From: an uncultured Clostridia bacterium
GTDB taxonomy: Bacteria; Bacillota; Clostridia; Oscillospirales; Ruminococcaceae
Assembly (NCBI GenBank): GCA_947624375.1
Contig: CANQKD010000006.1
Span: forward strand, 1 to 64,000
DNA: 64,000 nt
Direction: 5' to 3'
In this document: piece after piece, positions 26,969 through 35,925 of the stretch
Layout of the letters: each line of letters starts with the position of its first letter
Position numbering within the stretch: position 1 is the stretch's first letter
Notes under the pieces: model-generated
What the model was told of the DNA's origin: nothing
The model's input: the letters and a program-made list of their open reading frames with translations, nothing else
Database searches by the model: none
Made by a program: the position numbers and the translations under genes

Positions 26969-27292
26969 TTATACTCTCTCTATCTTCTCGATAGGTACTA
27001 TGAATATAGTCGCGCCGCCAACGGAGACCTCAACGGGAAAACTTGTGCTGCCCGATACAGAAGCAGCCATTTCGGATGTGACTACCTGCTTTCTCTTGCG
27101 CGAATGTGTTCTGATGACCTCAACTATATCACTCACCTTGTCGTCCTCGCAGGCGATCATGAAAGTGGTGTTCCCCGTAGAGAGAAAACCGCCCGTTGAT
27201 GCCAGCTTTGTTGCGCGGTAGCCCGATTTTGTAAGCGCCGATGCAACACTGTGACTGTCATCACTGTTGATAATAGCGAACATTAACTTCAT
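26969..27292 (-). CDS. darA: Cyclic-di-AMP receptor DarA (PII-like)
   Basis: DarA (PstA, YaaQ) is a trimeric PII-like protein that binds c-di-AMP. The 107-residue product has the family start MKLMFAIINSDD, the RATKLASTGGFLSTGNTT core that contacts the nucleotide, and the C-terminal GGATIFIVP strand. ATG 27292 is preferred, with AAGGAG eight bases upstream. Its downstream partners holB and ricT match the conserved Firmicutes cluster. Confidence 0.94.
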   Translation of the reverse strand: MKLMFAIINSDDSHSVASALTKSGYRATKLASTGGFLSTGNTTFMIACEDDKVSDIVEVIRTHSRKRKQVVTSEMAASVSGSTSFPVEVSVGGATIFIVPIEKIERV

Positions 27293-27313
27293 AGCTGTCA
27301 CTCCTTATATTAT

Positions 27314-28213
27314 TTACTCACTTTCGGAATATACAGATGTTATACCGAAATATTCTTCAAGGCATATGCCGTTTTCCATTACAACTTTTGCAACTTCCTC
27401 GCCAACATAGCGCACGTGCCACGATTCATACATAAAGCCGGTTATGTCTTCTTTTCCCTTGGGGTACCTTATTATAAAGCCGTACTCGGCACAATGCTGC
27501 TCCAGCCACTGCGCTTCGGGCGTGCCGTCAAAGGTGCTGCTGGGGTCGTTCACGTCAAAGGTAAGTCCCGTTTCGTGCTCCGAATGCCCCGGTCTTGCCG
27601 AATATGTATCAGCCGCATCATAGCCGTCAACAGCGGCATAATCTTCATAGAGTGTGCGCTGCTCTTCATATGTTCTGTAGCCCGATGCAGTCCACAGTGT
27701 AAGACCGTCCTGCGCCGCGGCAGCATACATTTCTTCAAGCTTTGCCTGCGCCACGGGGTCAACACCGGGGTCGAACCACTCGGGCAGACCGTATGTTTTG
27801 TTTACTATAAGTATGCCGTTTATATAGGTAACGCCGTCTATAACTTCAATATCTGCCTCAACGGGGTAGGGGGGCTTTGGCGGCTCGGGCTCTGTTGTAG
27901 TTGTTGTAGTATCTGATCGTGCCGGGTCTGTCGTGTCCGTTGTGGGCGGAGTTGTGGTAATGCCCGTCTGCGCACCTGCCGGAACGTCAGACGTATTTTT
28001 GTTCATATCATCTTTTATATCATCTTTAAAAACAGCTATCAAAAAAACGAGCAAAGCTATCAGAAGTATTATAAGAACAAGTATCGCAATAGCGCCCCAC
28101 CTTATATGACGGGTGGTATTTTTCTGCGGCCGGGTATCTTTATCTATGTTATCTGTATTGTTATTGCCTTCAAAATAATCGTCGAACCATTCGTTATCGT
28201 TGTTGTTGTCCAA
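27314..28213 (-). CDS. VanY-family D-alanyl-D-alanine carboxypeptidase
   Basis: This zinc peptidase trims D-Ala from peptidoglycan stem peptides. The 299-residue protein has a cytoplasmic Asn/Asp-rich start, one transmembrane helix (about residues 40-62), a Thr/Pro-rich linker (about 80-112), and a VanY domain with SARPGHSEHETGLTFDV and ESWHVRYVG giving the zinc ligands. The start is a TTG six bases after GAGGTGAT. It is a bitopic, outward-facing enzyme and the first gene before darA. Confidence 0.9.
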   Translation of the reverse strand: MDNNNDNEWFDDYFEGNNNTDNIDKDTRPQKNTTRHIRWGAIAILVLIILLIALLVFLIAVFKDDIKDDMNKNTSDVPAGAQTGITTTPPTTDTTDPARSDTTTTTTEPEPPKPPYPVEADIEVIDGVTYINGILIVNKTYGLPEWFDPGVDPVAQAKLEEMYAAAAQDGLTLWTASGYRTYEEQRTLYEDYAAVDGYDAADTYSARPGHSEHETGLTFDVNDPSSTFDGTPEAQWLEQHCAEYGFIIRYPKGKEDITGFMYESWHVRYVGEEVAKVVMENGICLEEYFGITSVYSESE

Positions 28214-28288
28214 CGCATATCACCTCTTTAACATCTATATACAAAATATATTATAACATCATAAAATCGTAAGCACTTTGATATAATT

Positions 28289-28541
28289 GCCCGATACGTC
28301 GGGAGCAGACCTTTAGGTCTTCGTATATTATATCACACTTTTGTTCAATTTGCAATATCAAACAAAAATTTAACTACGCGTCAACATGGTTGACGCTTCA
28401 CGGGGGCACCCCGAATGGTTCCCCCGTGAACCCCCTTTGGCGTCGGCTCCGTTACCCTCACGCCAAAAATCACATAATAATGCGATTTTTGGCTGCGCCG
28501 ACAGCGGTGTAAAATTCGTGAAATAAATTCCCGAATTTTAC
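28289..28541. repeat. Array of consecutive hairpins between vanY and the Nudix gene
   Basis: Six stems follow one another: CCCGA/TCGGG (28289-28303), AGACCT/AGGTCT (about 28306-28319), GCGTCAAC/GTTGACGC (28378-28396), TTCACGGGGG/CCCCCGTGAA (28397-28430), a nested pair GTCGGC/GCCGAC enclosing GCCAAAAATC/GATTTTTGGC (28442-28502), and GTAAAATTCG/CGAATTTTAC (28509-28541). None resembles the module A-D repeats. The array ends 37 bp before the Nudix promoter. No coding region is seen. Confidence 0.75.
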
Positions 28542-28577
28542 TTTATTTAAAACTTTTTTTGATCGGCGATTTATTTA

Positions 28578-28606
28578 TTGACATAACCGTGCAAATGTAT
28601 TATAAT
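28578..28606 (+). promoter_or_regulatory. Promoter of the Nudix-GH5 pair
   Basis: TTGACA (28578-28583) and TATAAT (28601-28606) are separated by 17 bp, about 60 bp before the Nudix start. Confidence 0.85.
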
Positions 28607-28665
28607 ATATCTAGGTATTGCCGCTTGGCGCAGGCGGCGAAAAATCTTATGTAAGGAGCATGATG

Positions 28666-29070
28666 ATGCTGAATGAAAAATCATGCGGCGCTATCGTTTA
28701 CAGAAAATATCACGGCAACACCGAGATATTGCTAATAAAGCACGTAGGGAGCGGTCACTGGTCGTTCCCGAAAGGTCATGTTGAGGGTGACGAGACCGAG
28801 ATAGAGACCGCCAAAAGAGAAATATTTGAAGAAACCGGGATAGAAGTCATGATAGACCCCACTTTCAGGGAGCTTATATCATATTCCCCCAAAAAAGACA
28901 CCAATAAGACAGTGGTGTATTTCATCGCACGGGCGCGCAACACCGATTTTGTGCCGCAGGAGGGCGAAATTGCCGAGATACGATGGGTGGAGCTGGGCAG
29001 GATATGCTCGGTGCTGTCTTACGAAAACGACAAGACCATTATAAACAAGGCGAAGAATTATATTATTTAG
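28666..29070 (+). CDS. Nudix hydrolase (Ap4A hydrolase-like)
   Basis: The protein (134 residues) carries the full Nudix box GHVEGDETEIETAKREIFEETGI at about residues 34-56, with the catalytic glutamates. The surrounding WSFPKGH and IRWVE elements match bis(5'-nucleosyl)-tetraphosphatases of the asymmetric type. Three ATGs are in a row (28660, 28663, 28666) after AAGGAG; spacing favours the last. The GH5 gene starts ten bases after its stop codon, so they share a transcript although their roles are unrelated. Confidence 0.87.
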   Translation: MLNEKSCGAIVYRKYHGNTEILLIKHVGSGHWSFPKGHVEGDETEIETAKREIFEETGIEVMIDPTFRELISYSPKKDTNKTVVYFIARARNTDFVPQEGEIAEIRWVELGRICSVLSYENDKTIINKAKNYII

Positions 29071-29080
29071 GGTGACTGAT

Positions 29081-30466
29081 ATGAAGAACAAGATACTTTC
29101 TGTCGCGCTGATGGCGGTGGCGGCAATATGCATATTGTGCGTGCCGTTCGCGGCGGATAAAACCGATAAAGATATACCTGTAGTGCAGCCTGATGTCACG
29201 CAGACCACGACCGTTACCACTCCCGAAGAAACATCGGCTGAAGCTGCGGTGACAACGGTGACTACAGAGGAAGTTACGGAAACTACAACGGAAGTTACAA
29301 AGCCGCCGGAAGATGTCACTACCACGGCCAAGAAAAAGACTACGACTGCACAAAAGACCACAACTACCACCCAAAAGACCACGACTGCCACACAAAAGGT
29401 AACTACCGCAGCGCCTGTAACAACGCCCGCACCGACCACTACCGCTAAAGTTACCACTACTGCCAAAGCCACTACCACAAAAGCGAAGACACAGGCGAAA
29501 AAACCTGCCCCTGCGCCAAACGCTGAGAAGGGCACACCGGTGGCGAACCACGGTCAGCTTTCTGTAAAAGGCGCGAATATTGTAGATAAAAACGGCAAAG
29601 TGTTTCAGATAAGGGGTATGTCTACCCACGGACTGGGTTGGTTCCCCGAAGCGGTATCGGAAGAAAGTTTCCGCGTTCTGCGTGATGACTGGGGCTGCAA
29701 CACGATACGCCTTGCTATGTATATAGAAGAAAGCTGGGGCGGAAGCGAGTCGCTGTATCTTGCACAGCCGCAGAAGAATATGGATCTTGTGACAAAGGGC
29801 GTTGATGCCTGCTCGGATCTGGGGTTGTATGTTATAGTTGACTGGCACGTTCTCAACCCGGGCGACCCTACTACACATACCGAAGATGCGAAGAAATTCT
29901 TTTCGCAGATAGCGCAGAAGTACGGAAGTTATCCCAACATAATATACGAGATATGCAACGAGCCTAACAGCGGCGCTGACTGGAACAAGGTAAAGAGCTA
30001 CGCCGAGCAGGTGATACCGGTCATACGCAAGTATGACAGCGATGCGATAATTATCTGCGGCACGCCTACATGGTCGCAGGATATAGATCAGGCGGCAAAC
30101 AACAGGCTTTCGGACAAAAACACGGTGTACGCGCTGCATTTTTACGCAAACACGCATACCCAGTGGCTGCGCGACAGGGTGCAGCAGTGCTATAACAACG
30201 GTCTGCCGATACTGGTTTCGGAGTTTGGCACTTGTGATGCATCGGGCAACGGCGGCTTCAATGTTGGCGAAACGCAGAACTGGTTCACGCTGCTGGACGG
30301 ACTGAACATAGGTTATCTTAACTGGTCGTTCTGCAACAAGGGTGAGACTGCCTCGGCGTTCCAGGGCGGCGCAAACCTTGCTGCGATACAGCCGGGCGAG
30401 GGTCAGCTGACCGACAGCGGAAAGATAATAAGAAAGCACCTGCGCGAAAGGGCAGGCTTGCAATAG
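29081..30466 (+). CDS. Secreted GH5 endoglucanase with Thr-rich linker
   Basis: This cellulase hydrolyses beta-1,4-glucans. The 461-residue protein has an N-terminal signal or anchor (ILSVALMAVAAICILCV), a Thr/Lys/Ala-rich linker (about residues 30-150) and a GH5 catalytic domain, probably subfamily 2. The acid/base Glu294 is in ICNEPNS and the nucleophile Glu381 in LVSEFGT. There is no dockerin or C-terminal binding module, so it is either free or held by its N-terminus. ATG 29081 follows AGGGTGA, which overlaps the Nudix stop codon. Confidence 0.92.
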   Translation: MKNKILSVALMAVAAICILCVPFAADKTDKDIPVVQPDVTQTTTVTTPEETSAEAAVTTVTTEEVTETTTEVTKPPEDVTTTAKKKTTTAQKTTTTTQKTTTATQKVTTAAPVTTPAPTTTAKVTTTAKATTTKAKTQAKKPAPAPNAEKGTPVANHGQLSVKGANIVDKNGKVFQIRGMSTHGLGWFPEAVSEESFRVLRDDWGCNTIRLAMYIEESWGGSESLYLAQPQKNMDLVTKGVDACSDLGLYVIVDWHVLNPGDPTTHTEDAKKFFSQIAQKYGSYPNIIYEICNEPNSGADWNKVKSYAEQVIPVIRKYDSDAIIICGTPTWSQDIDQAANNRLSDKNTVYALHFYANTHTQWLRDRVQQCYNNGLPILVSEFGTCDASGNGGFNVGETQNWFTLLDGLNIGYLNWSFCNKGETASAFQGGANLAAIQPGEGQLTDSGKIIRKHLRERAGLQ

Positions 30467-30467
30467 T

Positions 30468-30503
30468 AAAAAATTCCTTACCTAGTAGGTAAGGAATTTT
30501 TTT
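30468..30503 (+). terminator. Terminator after the GH5 gene
   Basis: AAATTCCTTACC pairs with GGTAAGGAATTT, followed by a T run, directly after the stop codon. Confidence 0.92.
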
Positions 30504-31495
30504 AGAGGCAAGAAATTAAGAAACAAGAGGCAAGAGGTTGTAACTTCATATTTCGCGCTAACTATAAAATCTTGTCAAGAAAGGAAAAGTTTTCGGTCAA
30601 GCCTTTTTCAAAAGGCTTGCAGGGTGTGGGGCGGCGCCCCACAAAACACAGCGTGCGCTCTGCAAGAGGTGAATGCTAAAACAGTCCTGTGGACTGTTTT
30701 AGCAGAGGAGAGGCTCTGCAAGAGAGAGCCTCTCCTTTGAGAAAACCTTAGCTTTTTTTGCCGCGTTCTCTCAGAGAACGCTACGCTATTGAAAAAATAC
30801 AAACATCTTGCCATATTAGAGGTTAGAGGTTAGAAATGGTTTTACTGCTTTTGCGGTGGATTTTTATACCTGCGATTTATAAGAGGCAAGAAGCAAGAAA
30901 ATGCTTTCTATAGTTTTGCTCTAATTTATCAAAATGCGCATCTTGCATCTTGCTTCTCGTTATCTTGCTTCTAGTGGCTGAGGCAAGATGTGTGGTAAGG
31001 AGGCGTGTGAGTGTTGCTTTATATTTTTATATTATTCGCGCTTACGCGCAAGCCTGCTGGAGCACACACGTTGACCGCCTGCGAGCAGTCGGTCAAGTGC
31101 AGAAAAAATTCCTCGCCGCCATAAACGGTCGGCGGCGCATACCTTACGGTATGACGGGCTTTTTTCGTTCAACGCCCCACTGTACTTCGGTTTTCTTCTC
31201 ACTTTGAATGTGCTAATACGTTTGCGCATTTTACTCGTTATGAATTTTTCACATTGTATGGCGTTCCAGAATGGAACGCAGAAAGAGAGCGTTGCGCTAC
31301 AACAAGGGGAGGCTCTCTCTTGCAGAGCCTCCCCTCTACTAAAACAGTCCACAGGACTGTTTTAATATTCACCCCTCTCAGAGCGCCTGACGTGTTTTCG
31401 GGGACTCTGTCCCCGTACCCCTGCGACCCTTTTGAAAAAGGGTCGATCGAAAACTTTTAATGTCTTGACAAGAATTAAAAGCTTTGTGTGCTGTG
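30504..31495. repeat. Pair of five-hairpin modules (reverse then forward) with modules B and C
   Basis: A reverse module A lies at 30570-30790 (H1 GGAGAGGCTC/GAGCCTCTCC at 30707-30735). Heptad module C lies at 30800-30985, a long module B at 31020-31255 and a forward module A at 31258-31495. In the forward copy H0 is GCGTTCC/GGAACGC, H1 GGGGAGGCTC/GAGCCTCCCC (31306-31334), H2 TAAAACAGTCC/GGACTGTTTTA, H3 CGGGGAC/GTCCCCG (31399-31415) and H4 CGACCCTTTT/AAAAGGGTCG (31424-31445). No gene is seen from 30467 to 31596. Confidence 0.85.
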
Positions 31496-31596
31496 GTGCA
31501 GTACATTCTGACAAATACTTGTGGCGGTCAACGTGTGCGCTCCTGCGCGCTGCAAAAGCAGCGAAAAATATAACCCCGACCGTCACTAAAGGCGGT

Positions 31597-31887
31597 CTAT
31601 TCGTCCTCCTCCGCCTGCTGGCGCTCTATCTCCTCTTTGTAGGCGGCAAGTATCCTGCTCTCAAGCCGGCTGCGCGCTTCGGGCGTTATGGGGTGTACTA
31701 TGTCGCGATACACCCCGTTATCGTCCCGTCGCGAGGGCATCGCCACAAACAGCCGCTCATCTCCCTGCACGACCTTTATGTCATGCACCGCCACCGTATC
31801 ATCAAGCGTTATGCTTATTATGCCCCTCAGCCTGCTGCTTTGCTCCGAGGGCATCAGTTTTCTTATCCTTACGTCTGTTATCTCCAT
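31597..31887 (-). CDS. spoVG: Septation/sporulation regulator SpoVG
   Basis: SpoVG is a small nucleic-acid-binding regulator found across Firmicutes. The 96-residue protein begins MEITDVRIRKL, and the central FVAMPSRRDDNGVYRDIVHPI block with the C-terminal helix matches the family. ATG 31887 has GGAGG six bases upstream, preferred over an ATG four codons earlier. It diverges from murC across a 139-bp gap. It lies alone here, unlike Bacillus, where it sits before glmU. Confidence 0.95.
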   Translation of the reverse strand: MEITDVRIRKLMPSEQSSRLRGIISITLDDTVAVHDIKVVQGDERLFVAMPSRRDDNGVYRDIVHPITPEARSRLESRILAAYKEEIERQQAEEDE

Positions 31888-31955
31888 GACTGCCTCCAAA
31901 AATGTTATTCTGAAAATATATTTGCCGAAAGTTTTGAAAAATATTCAAAAAGGTC

Positions 31956-31984
31956 TTTACTTTTTGCCGCAATTTTAATATAAT
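31956..31984 (+). promoter_or_regulatory. Candidate promoter for murC-lexA
   Basis: TTTACT (31956-31961) and TATAAT (31979-31984) are 17 bp apart, and the start codon is 43 bp downstream of the -10 box. Confidence 0.55.
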
Positions 31985-32026
31985 ATATATAAGAGAATGT
32001 ATGTTCGCACGGAAAGGGGCAGGCAT

Positions 32027-33475
32027 ATGGCGGCTGAAAATAAGAAAAACTGCGAAAACAGTGATATTTTAGAGGGCAAGAGGCATATCCACTTTATAGG
32101 CATAGGCGGTTCGGGTATGTTTCCGCTGGTGCAGATAGTCAGATCAAAGGGGTATTACGTCAGCGGCTCTGACAACAACGAGACCGAAACTTTGCAGGCG
32201 GTAAGGAATATGGGGTGCGAAGTTTTTTTCGGGCAGAGGGCTGAAAACATCCGCGGCGCAGACCTTATTGTGTACACCGCCGCGATAATGAGCGACAACC
32301 CCGAACTTATTGCTGCGAAAGAAAGCGGCATACCCTTGCTTGAAAGGGCGCAGATGCTCGGCGTTGTTTCTTCGTGGTATGAAAACGCTATATGCATTTG
32401 CGGCACGCACGGCAAGACTACCGCAACTTCCATGCTGACACAGATATTTTTAGAGACCGACGAGGATATTTCCTGCTTTATAGGCGGCAAGCTCAAAGCG
32501 CTGGGAGGCGGCAGCGGCAGGGCAGGTGAGGGCAACACGTTTGTCTGCGAAAGCTGCGAGTTTGAGGATCACTTTCTTAAACTGTACCCCGACACGGTGG
32601 TAATTCTTAATGTAGATGCCGACCACCTTGACTACTTCAAAACGCTGGACAACATAAAGAAGTCTTTCAGAAAATTTGCAGAAAAAGCAAGCAATATGCT
32701 TATCATAAACGGCGACGACGAGAACACTGTAGAGTCTGTTCACGGTGTAGACAAAAAGATGGTGATGTTCGGGCTTTCGGAGAGAAACGACTACTTTGCG
32801 AAGAACATAAAGATGAAAGGTCTTGAAACGACTTTTGATGCCTATCGCAGAGGGGAAAAAATGGGCAGCGTTACCATGCATGTTGCAGGCACGCACAACG
32901 TTATGAACGCCCTGGCTGCTATAGCGGCGGCTGACTTAAACGGCGTGCCGTTTGAGAAAATGCAGGCGGCGTTTGCAAAGTTTACGGGCGCAGGCAGGCG
33001 TTTTGAGAAGATAGCATACGCTAGGGGCATAACAGTGGTAGACGACTACGCACACCACCCTGCTGAGCTTGCTGCGGTGCTTACCGAGGCGAAACAGTGC
33101 GGCTTTGGTAGAGTTATAGCGGTGTTTCAGCCGTTTACCTATTCAAGAACGAAGATACTTTTTGACGACTTTGTAAAGTGCCTGCAAATTGCAGATATGG
33201 TCGTGCTTACAGATATTATGGGCAGCAGAGAGAAAAACGACATAGGCATTTACACGCGCGATCTGGCAAAGGCGATACCGGGCTGCATATTCTTTGACTG
33301 CGACAACGAAACAGCCGACGCGCAGACGGCAAAGCGCAAGGAAGAAAACTTTGGCGAGATAATTGATTTTCTTCTGAAAGAGCTGAAAGACGGCGATCTT
33401 GTGATAACTCTCGGCTGCGGCGATGCTTACAAGCTGTCGAAAAAGCTGGGTAAAATACTGGAAAGCGAGGAATGA
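32027..33475 (+). CDS. murC: UDP-N-acetylmuramate--L-alanine ligase
   Basis: MurC adds L-Ala to UDP-MurNAc in the cytoplasm, the first step of stem peptide synthesis. The 482-residue protein shows the Rossmann-like HIHFIGIGGSGM, the P-loop GTHGKTT at about residue 126, and DDYAHHPAEL in the C-terminal domain. ATG 32027 follows AAAGGGG by seven bases. lexA begins three bases after its stop codon, so cell-wall synthesis and the SOS repressor share an mRNA. Confidence 0.95.
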   Translation: MAAENKKNCENSDILEGKRHIHFIGIGGSGMFPLVQIVRSKGYYVSGSDNNETETLQAVRNMGCEVFFGQRAENIRGADLIVYTAAIMSDNPELIAAKESGIPLLERAQMLGVVSSWYENAICICGTHGKTTATSMLTQIFLETDEDISCFIGGKLKALGGGSGRAGEGNTFVCESCEFEDHFLKLYPDTVVILNVDADHLDYFKTLDNIKKSFRKFAEKASNMLIINGDDENTVESVHGVDKKMVMFGLSERNDYFAKNIKMKGLETTFDAYRRGEKMGSVTMHVAGTHNVMNALAAIAAADLNGVPFEKMQAAFAKFTGAGRRFEKIAYARGITVVDDYAHHPAELAAVLTEAKQCGFGRVIAVFQPFTYSRTKILFDDFVKCLQIADMVVLTDIMGSREKNDIGIYTRDLAKAIPGCIFFDCDNETADAQTAKRKEENFGEIIDFLLKELKDGDLVITLGCGDAYKLSKKLGKILESEE

Positions 33476-33478
33476 GCC

Positions 33479-34069
33479 ATGCAGATGACCGACAAGGAAA
33501 AAATGGTGTATGAGTACATCAAGCAGAGGATAGAAGAAGGCTACGCCCCCACCGTGAGGGAGATATGCACGCAGTTCGGGTTCAAGTCAACGTCAACGGC
33601 GTTTCGCATAGTGAGGTCGCTGACCGAAAAGGGCTATCTTGAAAAGGGCGAAAACTGCAATAGGGCTATAAGGCTGAAGCAGGCAGGCAGGAGCATTACC
33701 GTGCCTGTGCTGGGCACTGTTACAGCAGGTGTGCCTATTACGGCTATCGAGGACATAACCGATTACATCAGCTTTCGCAGCGACAAGCATTTTGACAACC
33801 CGCTTTTCGCGCTGAAAGTAAGGGGCGAGAGCATGATAAACGCCGCTATTTTAGACGGTGATATAGTTATAGCGCACCAGCAGACGACTGCCGAAAGCGG
33901 CGATATTGTGGTAGCTTTGGTAGACGGCGACAGCGCAACGGTGAAGAGATTTTACAAGGAGAGAGGGCATTATCGCTTGCAGCCGGAGAACGACACGATG
34001 AAGCCTATAATAGCGAACGAGGTATCTGTGCTGGGCAAGGTGATAGGGGTAGTAAGGCATTATTACTGA
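33479..34069 (+). CDS. lexA: LexA repressor
   Basis: LexA represses the SOS regulon and self-cleaves when RecA is activated. The 196-residue protein has an N-terminal winged helix (PTVREICTQFGFKSTSTAFRIV), the scissile Ala83-Gly84, and the Ser118/Lys156 catalytic dyad (GESMINA, TVKRF). The start overlaps no gene; GAGGAATGAG precedes it. No clear LexA box is visible upstream in murC's 3' end. Confidence 0.95.
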   Translation: MQMTDKEKMVYEYIKQRIEEGYAPTVREICTQFGFKSTSTAFRIVRSLTEKGYLEKGENCNRAIRLKQAGRSITVPVLGTVTAGVPITAIEDITDYISFRSDKHFDNPLFALKVRGESMINAAILDGDIVIAHQQTTAESGDIVVALVDGDSATVKRFYKERGHYRLQPENDTMKPIIANEVSVLGKVIGVVRHYY

Positions 34070-34224
34070 TAAAACGTGAAAAATGTCCGTTTGTTTTAGA
34101 CAAGCGGACAAAGTTTTTCGCAAAGCATTTACTTTTTTGCACTTAATATGGTATTATATTAGTATGATAAAGTAAGTGGGGGTACCCACGGCAAATTTTG
34201 AAGTAACTTTATACTATTGTGTTG
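34070..34224 (+). terminator. lexA terminator and short unassigned stretch
   Basis: TGTCCGTTTG (34084-34093) pairs with CAAGCGGACA (34101-34110), followed by AAGTTTTT, ending murC-lexA. A TTGCAC-17-TAGTAT promoter-like pair and a GTGGG/CCCAC hairpin (about 34175-34189) come next, with no open frame attached. Confidence 0.65.
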
Positions 34225-34865
34225 AGAATATTTGCGCTTACGCGCAAGCCTGCGGAGCTGTTTAACGCCCTCTATACTTCGGTTTTCTTCTCACTTTGAA
34301 TGTGCTAATACGTTTGCGCAACTCTGTTCGAGGGGTAGCGGTCGCGAGCGACCGCGTGAAGAATTGGGCAACAATATATAAAAGCCCAATTCTTCTGCAC
34401 TTCGCTTCGCGAAGTGTGCCATAGAGGATATAGGGAGTGTATCTGCAAGGCAGGGCGCGCAGGCTCCGCAGCGTTCGTAAACGAACGCGCCAAGTTTCTT
34501 GCGAAACTTGCTCCCTTCTTATCTAAAATTTCCCCTCGAGCTCTCTTTAAGCGGTCGCTTGCGACCGCTGTACCCGACACCTACGACCACGCGCTGAGCC
34601 TTGGTGAAAAGCCGCGACCTCTTCGCTCGGAACTTCGTGCCTTTGTGGTAGAGGCTAAATAGCGAAATACGCATAGGGTTTGTTTGCAAGGCAACGGAGG
34701 TCAGTAGTGCGGGAATTAGACTTGAAACGTACTGCGGAAAACTCGCAGTACAGACAAGCTCAAACATCTTGCCTCTTGCCTCTTGTAAAACGCAGAAGAA
34801 AACGGCTTCGCGCAAAAGTCGCAAAACCGTTTCTAACCTCTAACCTCTAACTTCTAACATCTTAC
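34225..34865. repeat. Modules B, D (inverted copy) and C
   Basis: Module B lies at 34225-34320. Module D lies at 34330-34735 and is the reverse complement of 260-545 over roughly 300 bp. It also carries an extra hairpin AAGTTTCttgcGAAACTT near 34493-34510 and GCGGTCGC/GCGACCGC at about 34553-34571. Heptad module C lies at 34760-34865. No supported gene is seen up to 34940. Confidence 0.75.
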
Positions 34866-34940
34866 AGCGCAAAGTTTATCTAATCATCACTTTTGTATAA
34901 AGGAGTCTTTGAAATACTTCTAGTTGGAAAGGAAATAATT

Positions 34941-35852
34941 ATGGCTAATATCAGTATCAAAAAAATGCTTGCAGGTACTCTTGCGGCAATGTTCATGCTC
35001 ACTGCAAGCGCCTGCGGAAACAGCGACAGCAGCACAGCCAGCACTGCTGCAAACAATGACACAACATCCGCGGCCGAAAGCACTGCATCTGCTGACGACA
35101 CTTCTTCTGCGGCAGACGAAAGCGCGGCTGCTACAGACGATTCTTTGCAGAAAGTGCTCGACAGCGGCAAGTTCGTTCTGGGTCTTGACGCGTCTTTCAA
35201 GCCTATGGGCTACACCGATGAGAATGACGAGATCGTAGGCTTTGACATCGACTGCGCCGAGGAAGTCTGCAAAAGACTGGGCGTAACCCTCGAAAAGAAA
35301 GGCATCAACTGGGATACCAAAGAGGACACCCTCGATGCAGGCACTATCGACTGCATTTGGAACGGTATGTCGATAGACGAAAAGAGAGAGGAGAGAATGA
35401 ACCTCTCAGAACCGTATATGGAAAACAGCATGGTGTTCGTAGTGCCGGGCGACAGCACTGCGGAGAAGATGTCAGACCTGGCAGACAAGACAGTTGCGGT
35501 ACAGAACGGTTCTACCGCTCAGACGCTTCTTGAAGAATCTGCAATAGGCGGCAGCTGCAAGATATCTCCGCTGGCTACAAACGTTGAGGCTTTGCAGCAG
35601 ATGGATCTCGGTCTTGTAGATGCGGTATATCTTGACAGCGTTGTTGCTGAGTATGAGATAGCAGAGGCGGGCAAGGACTGGAGAATATTTACGGACGGCA
35701 GCGAATCGGAGAAGTACGCTATTGGCTTCCGCAAGGGCGATCAGGCTCTGCGCGACAAGGTGCAGGAAACACTTTCAGAAATGAAAGCAGACGGCACTCT
35801 GGCGAAGATCTCCGAAAAGTGGTTCGGCAAGGACGTTACGATAGTCAAGTAA
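34941..35852 (+). CDS. Amino acid ABC transporter substrate-binding lipoprotein
   Basis: This is a periplasmic-type binding protein of family SBP_bac_3, lipid-anchored outside the membrane. The 303-residue protein has lipobox LTASAC (Cys at about residue 23), a Ser/Thr/Ala/Asp linker to about residue 72, and the binding fold starting GKFVLGLDASFKPMGYTDEN, with MSIDEKREERMNLSEPYM matching the amino acid type. GGAAAGGAA precedes ATG 34941. It feeds the permease and ATPase that follow. Confidence 0.9.
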   Translation: MANISIKKMLAGTLAAMFMLTASACGNSDSSTASTAANNDTTSAAESTASADDTSSAADESAAATDDSLQKVLDSGKFVLGLDASFKPMGYTDENDEIVGFDIDCAEEVCKRLGVTLEKKGINWDTKEDTLDAGTIDCIWNGMSIDEKREERMNLSEPYMENSMVFVVPGDSTAEKMSDLADKTVAVQNGSTAQTLLEESAIGGSCKISPLATNVEALQQMDLGLVDAVYLDSVVAEYEIAEAGKDWRIFTDGSESEKYAIGFRKGDQALRDKVQETLSEMKADGTLAKISEKWFGKDVTIVK

Positions 35853-35867
35853 CAGAAAATAAAGCTT

Positions 35868-35900
35868 ACGGTCCGTTGTGTATTCGGCGGACCGTTTTGT
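35868..35900 (+). terminator. Partial terminator between binding protein and permease genes
   Basis: ACGGTCCG (35868-35875) pairs with CGGACCGT (35888-35895), followed by TTTGTTT. Because co-directional partner genes follow at once, it likely lowers their expression relative to the binding protein. Confidence 0.75.
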
Positions 35901-35925
35901 TTCATTAAAGATAAGTGGGGATAAA

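Noticed and set aside
29063-30463. 466-codon open frame antisense to the GH5 cellulase
   Set aside because: It mirrors codon usage of the cellulase and its Thr-rich linker, and has no start signals or recognisable domain.
31432-31983. 183-codon plus-strand frame across spoVG
   Set aside because: It is antisense to a clear spoVG gene and begins inside a hairpin repeat.
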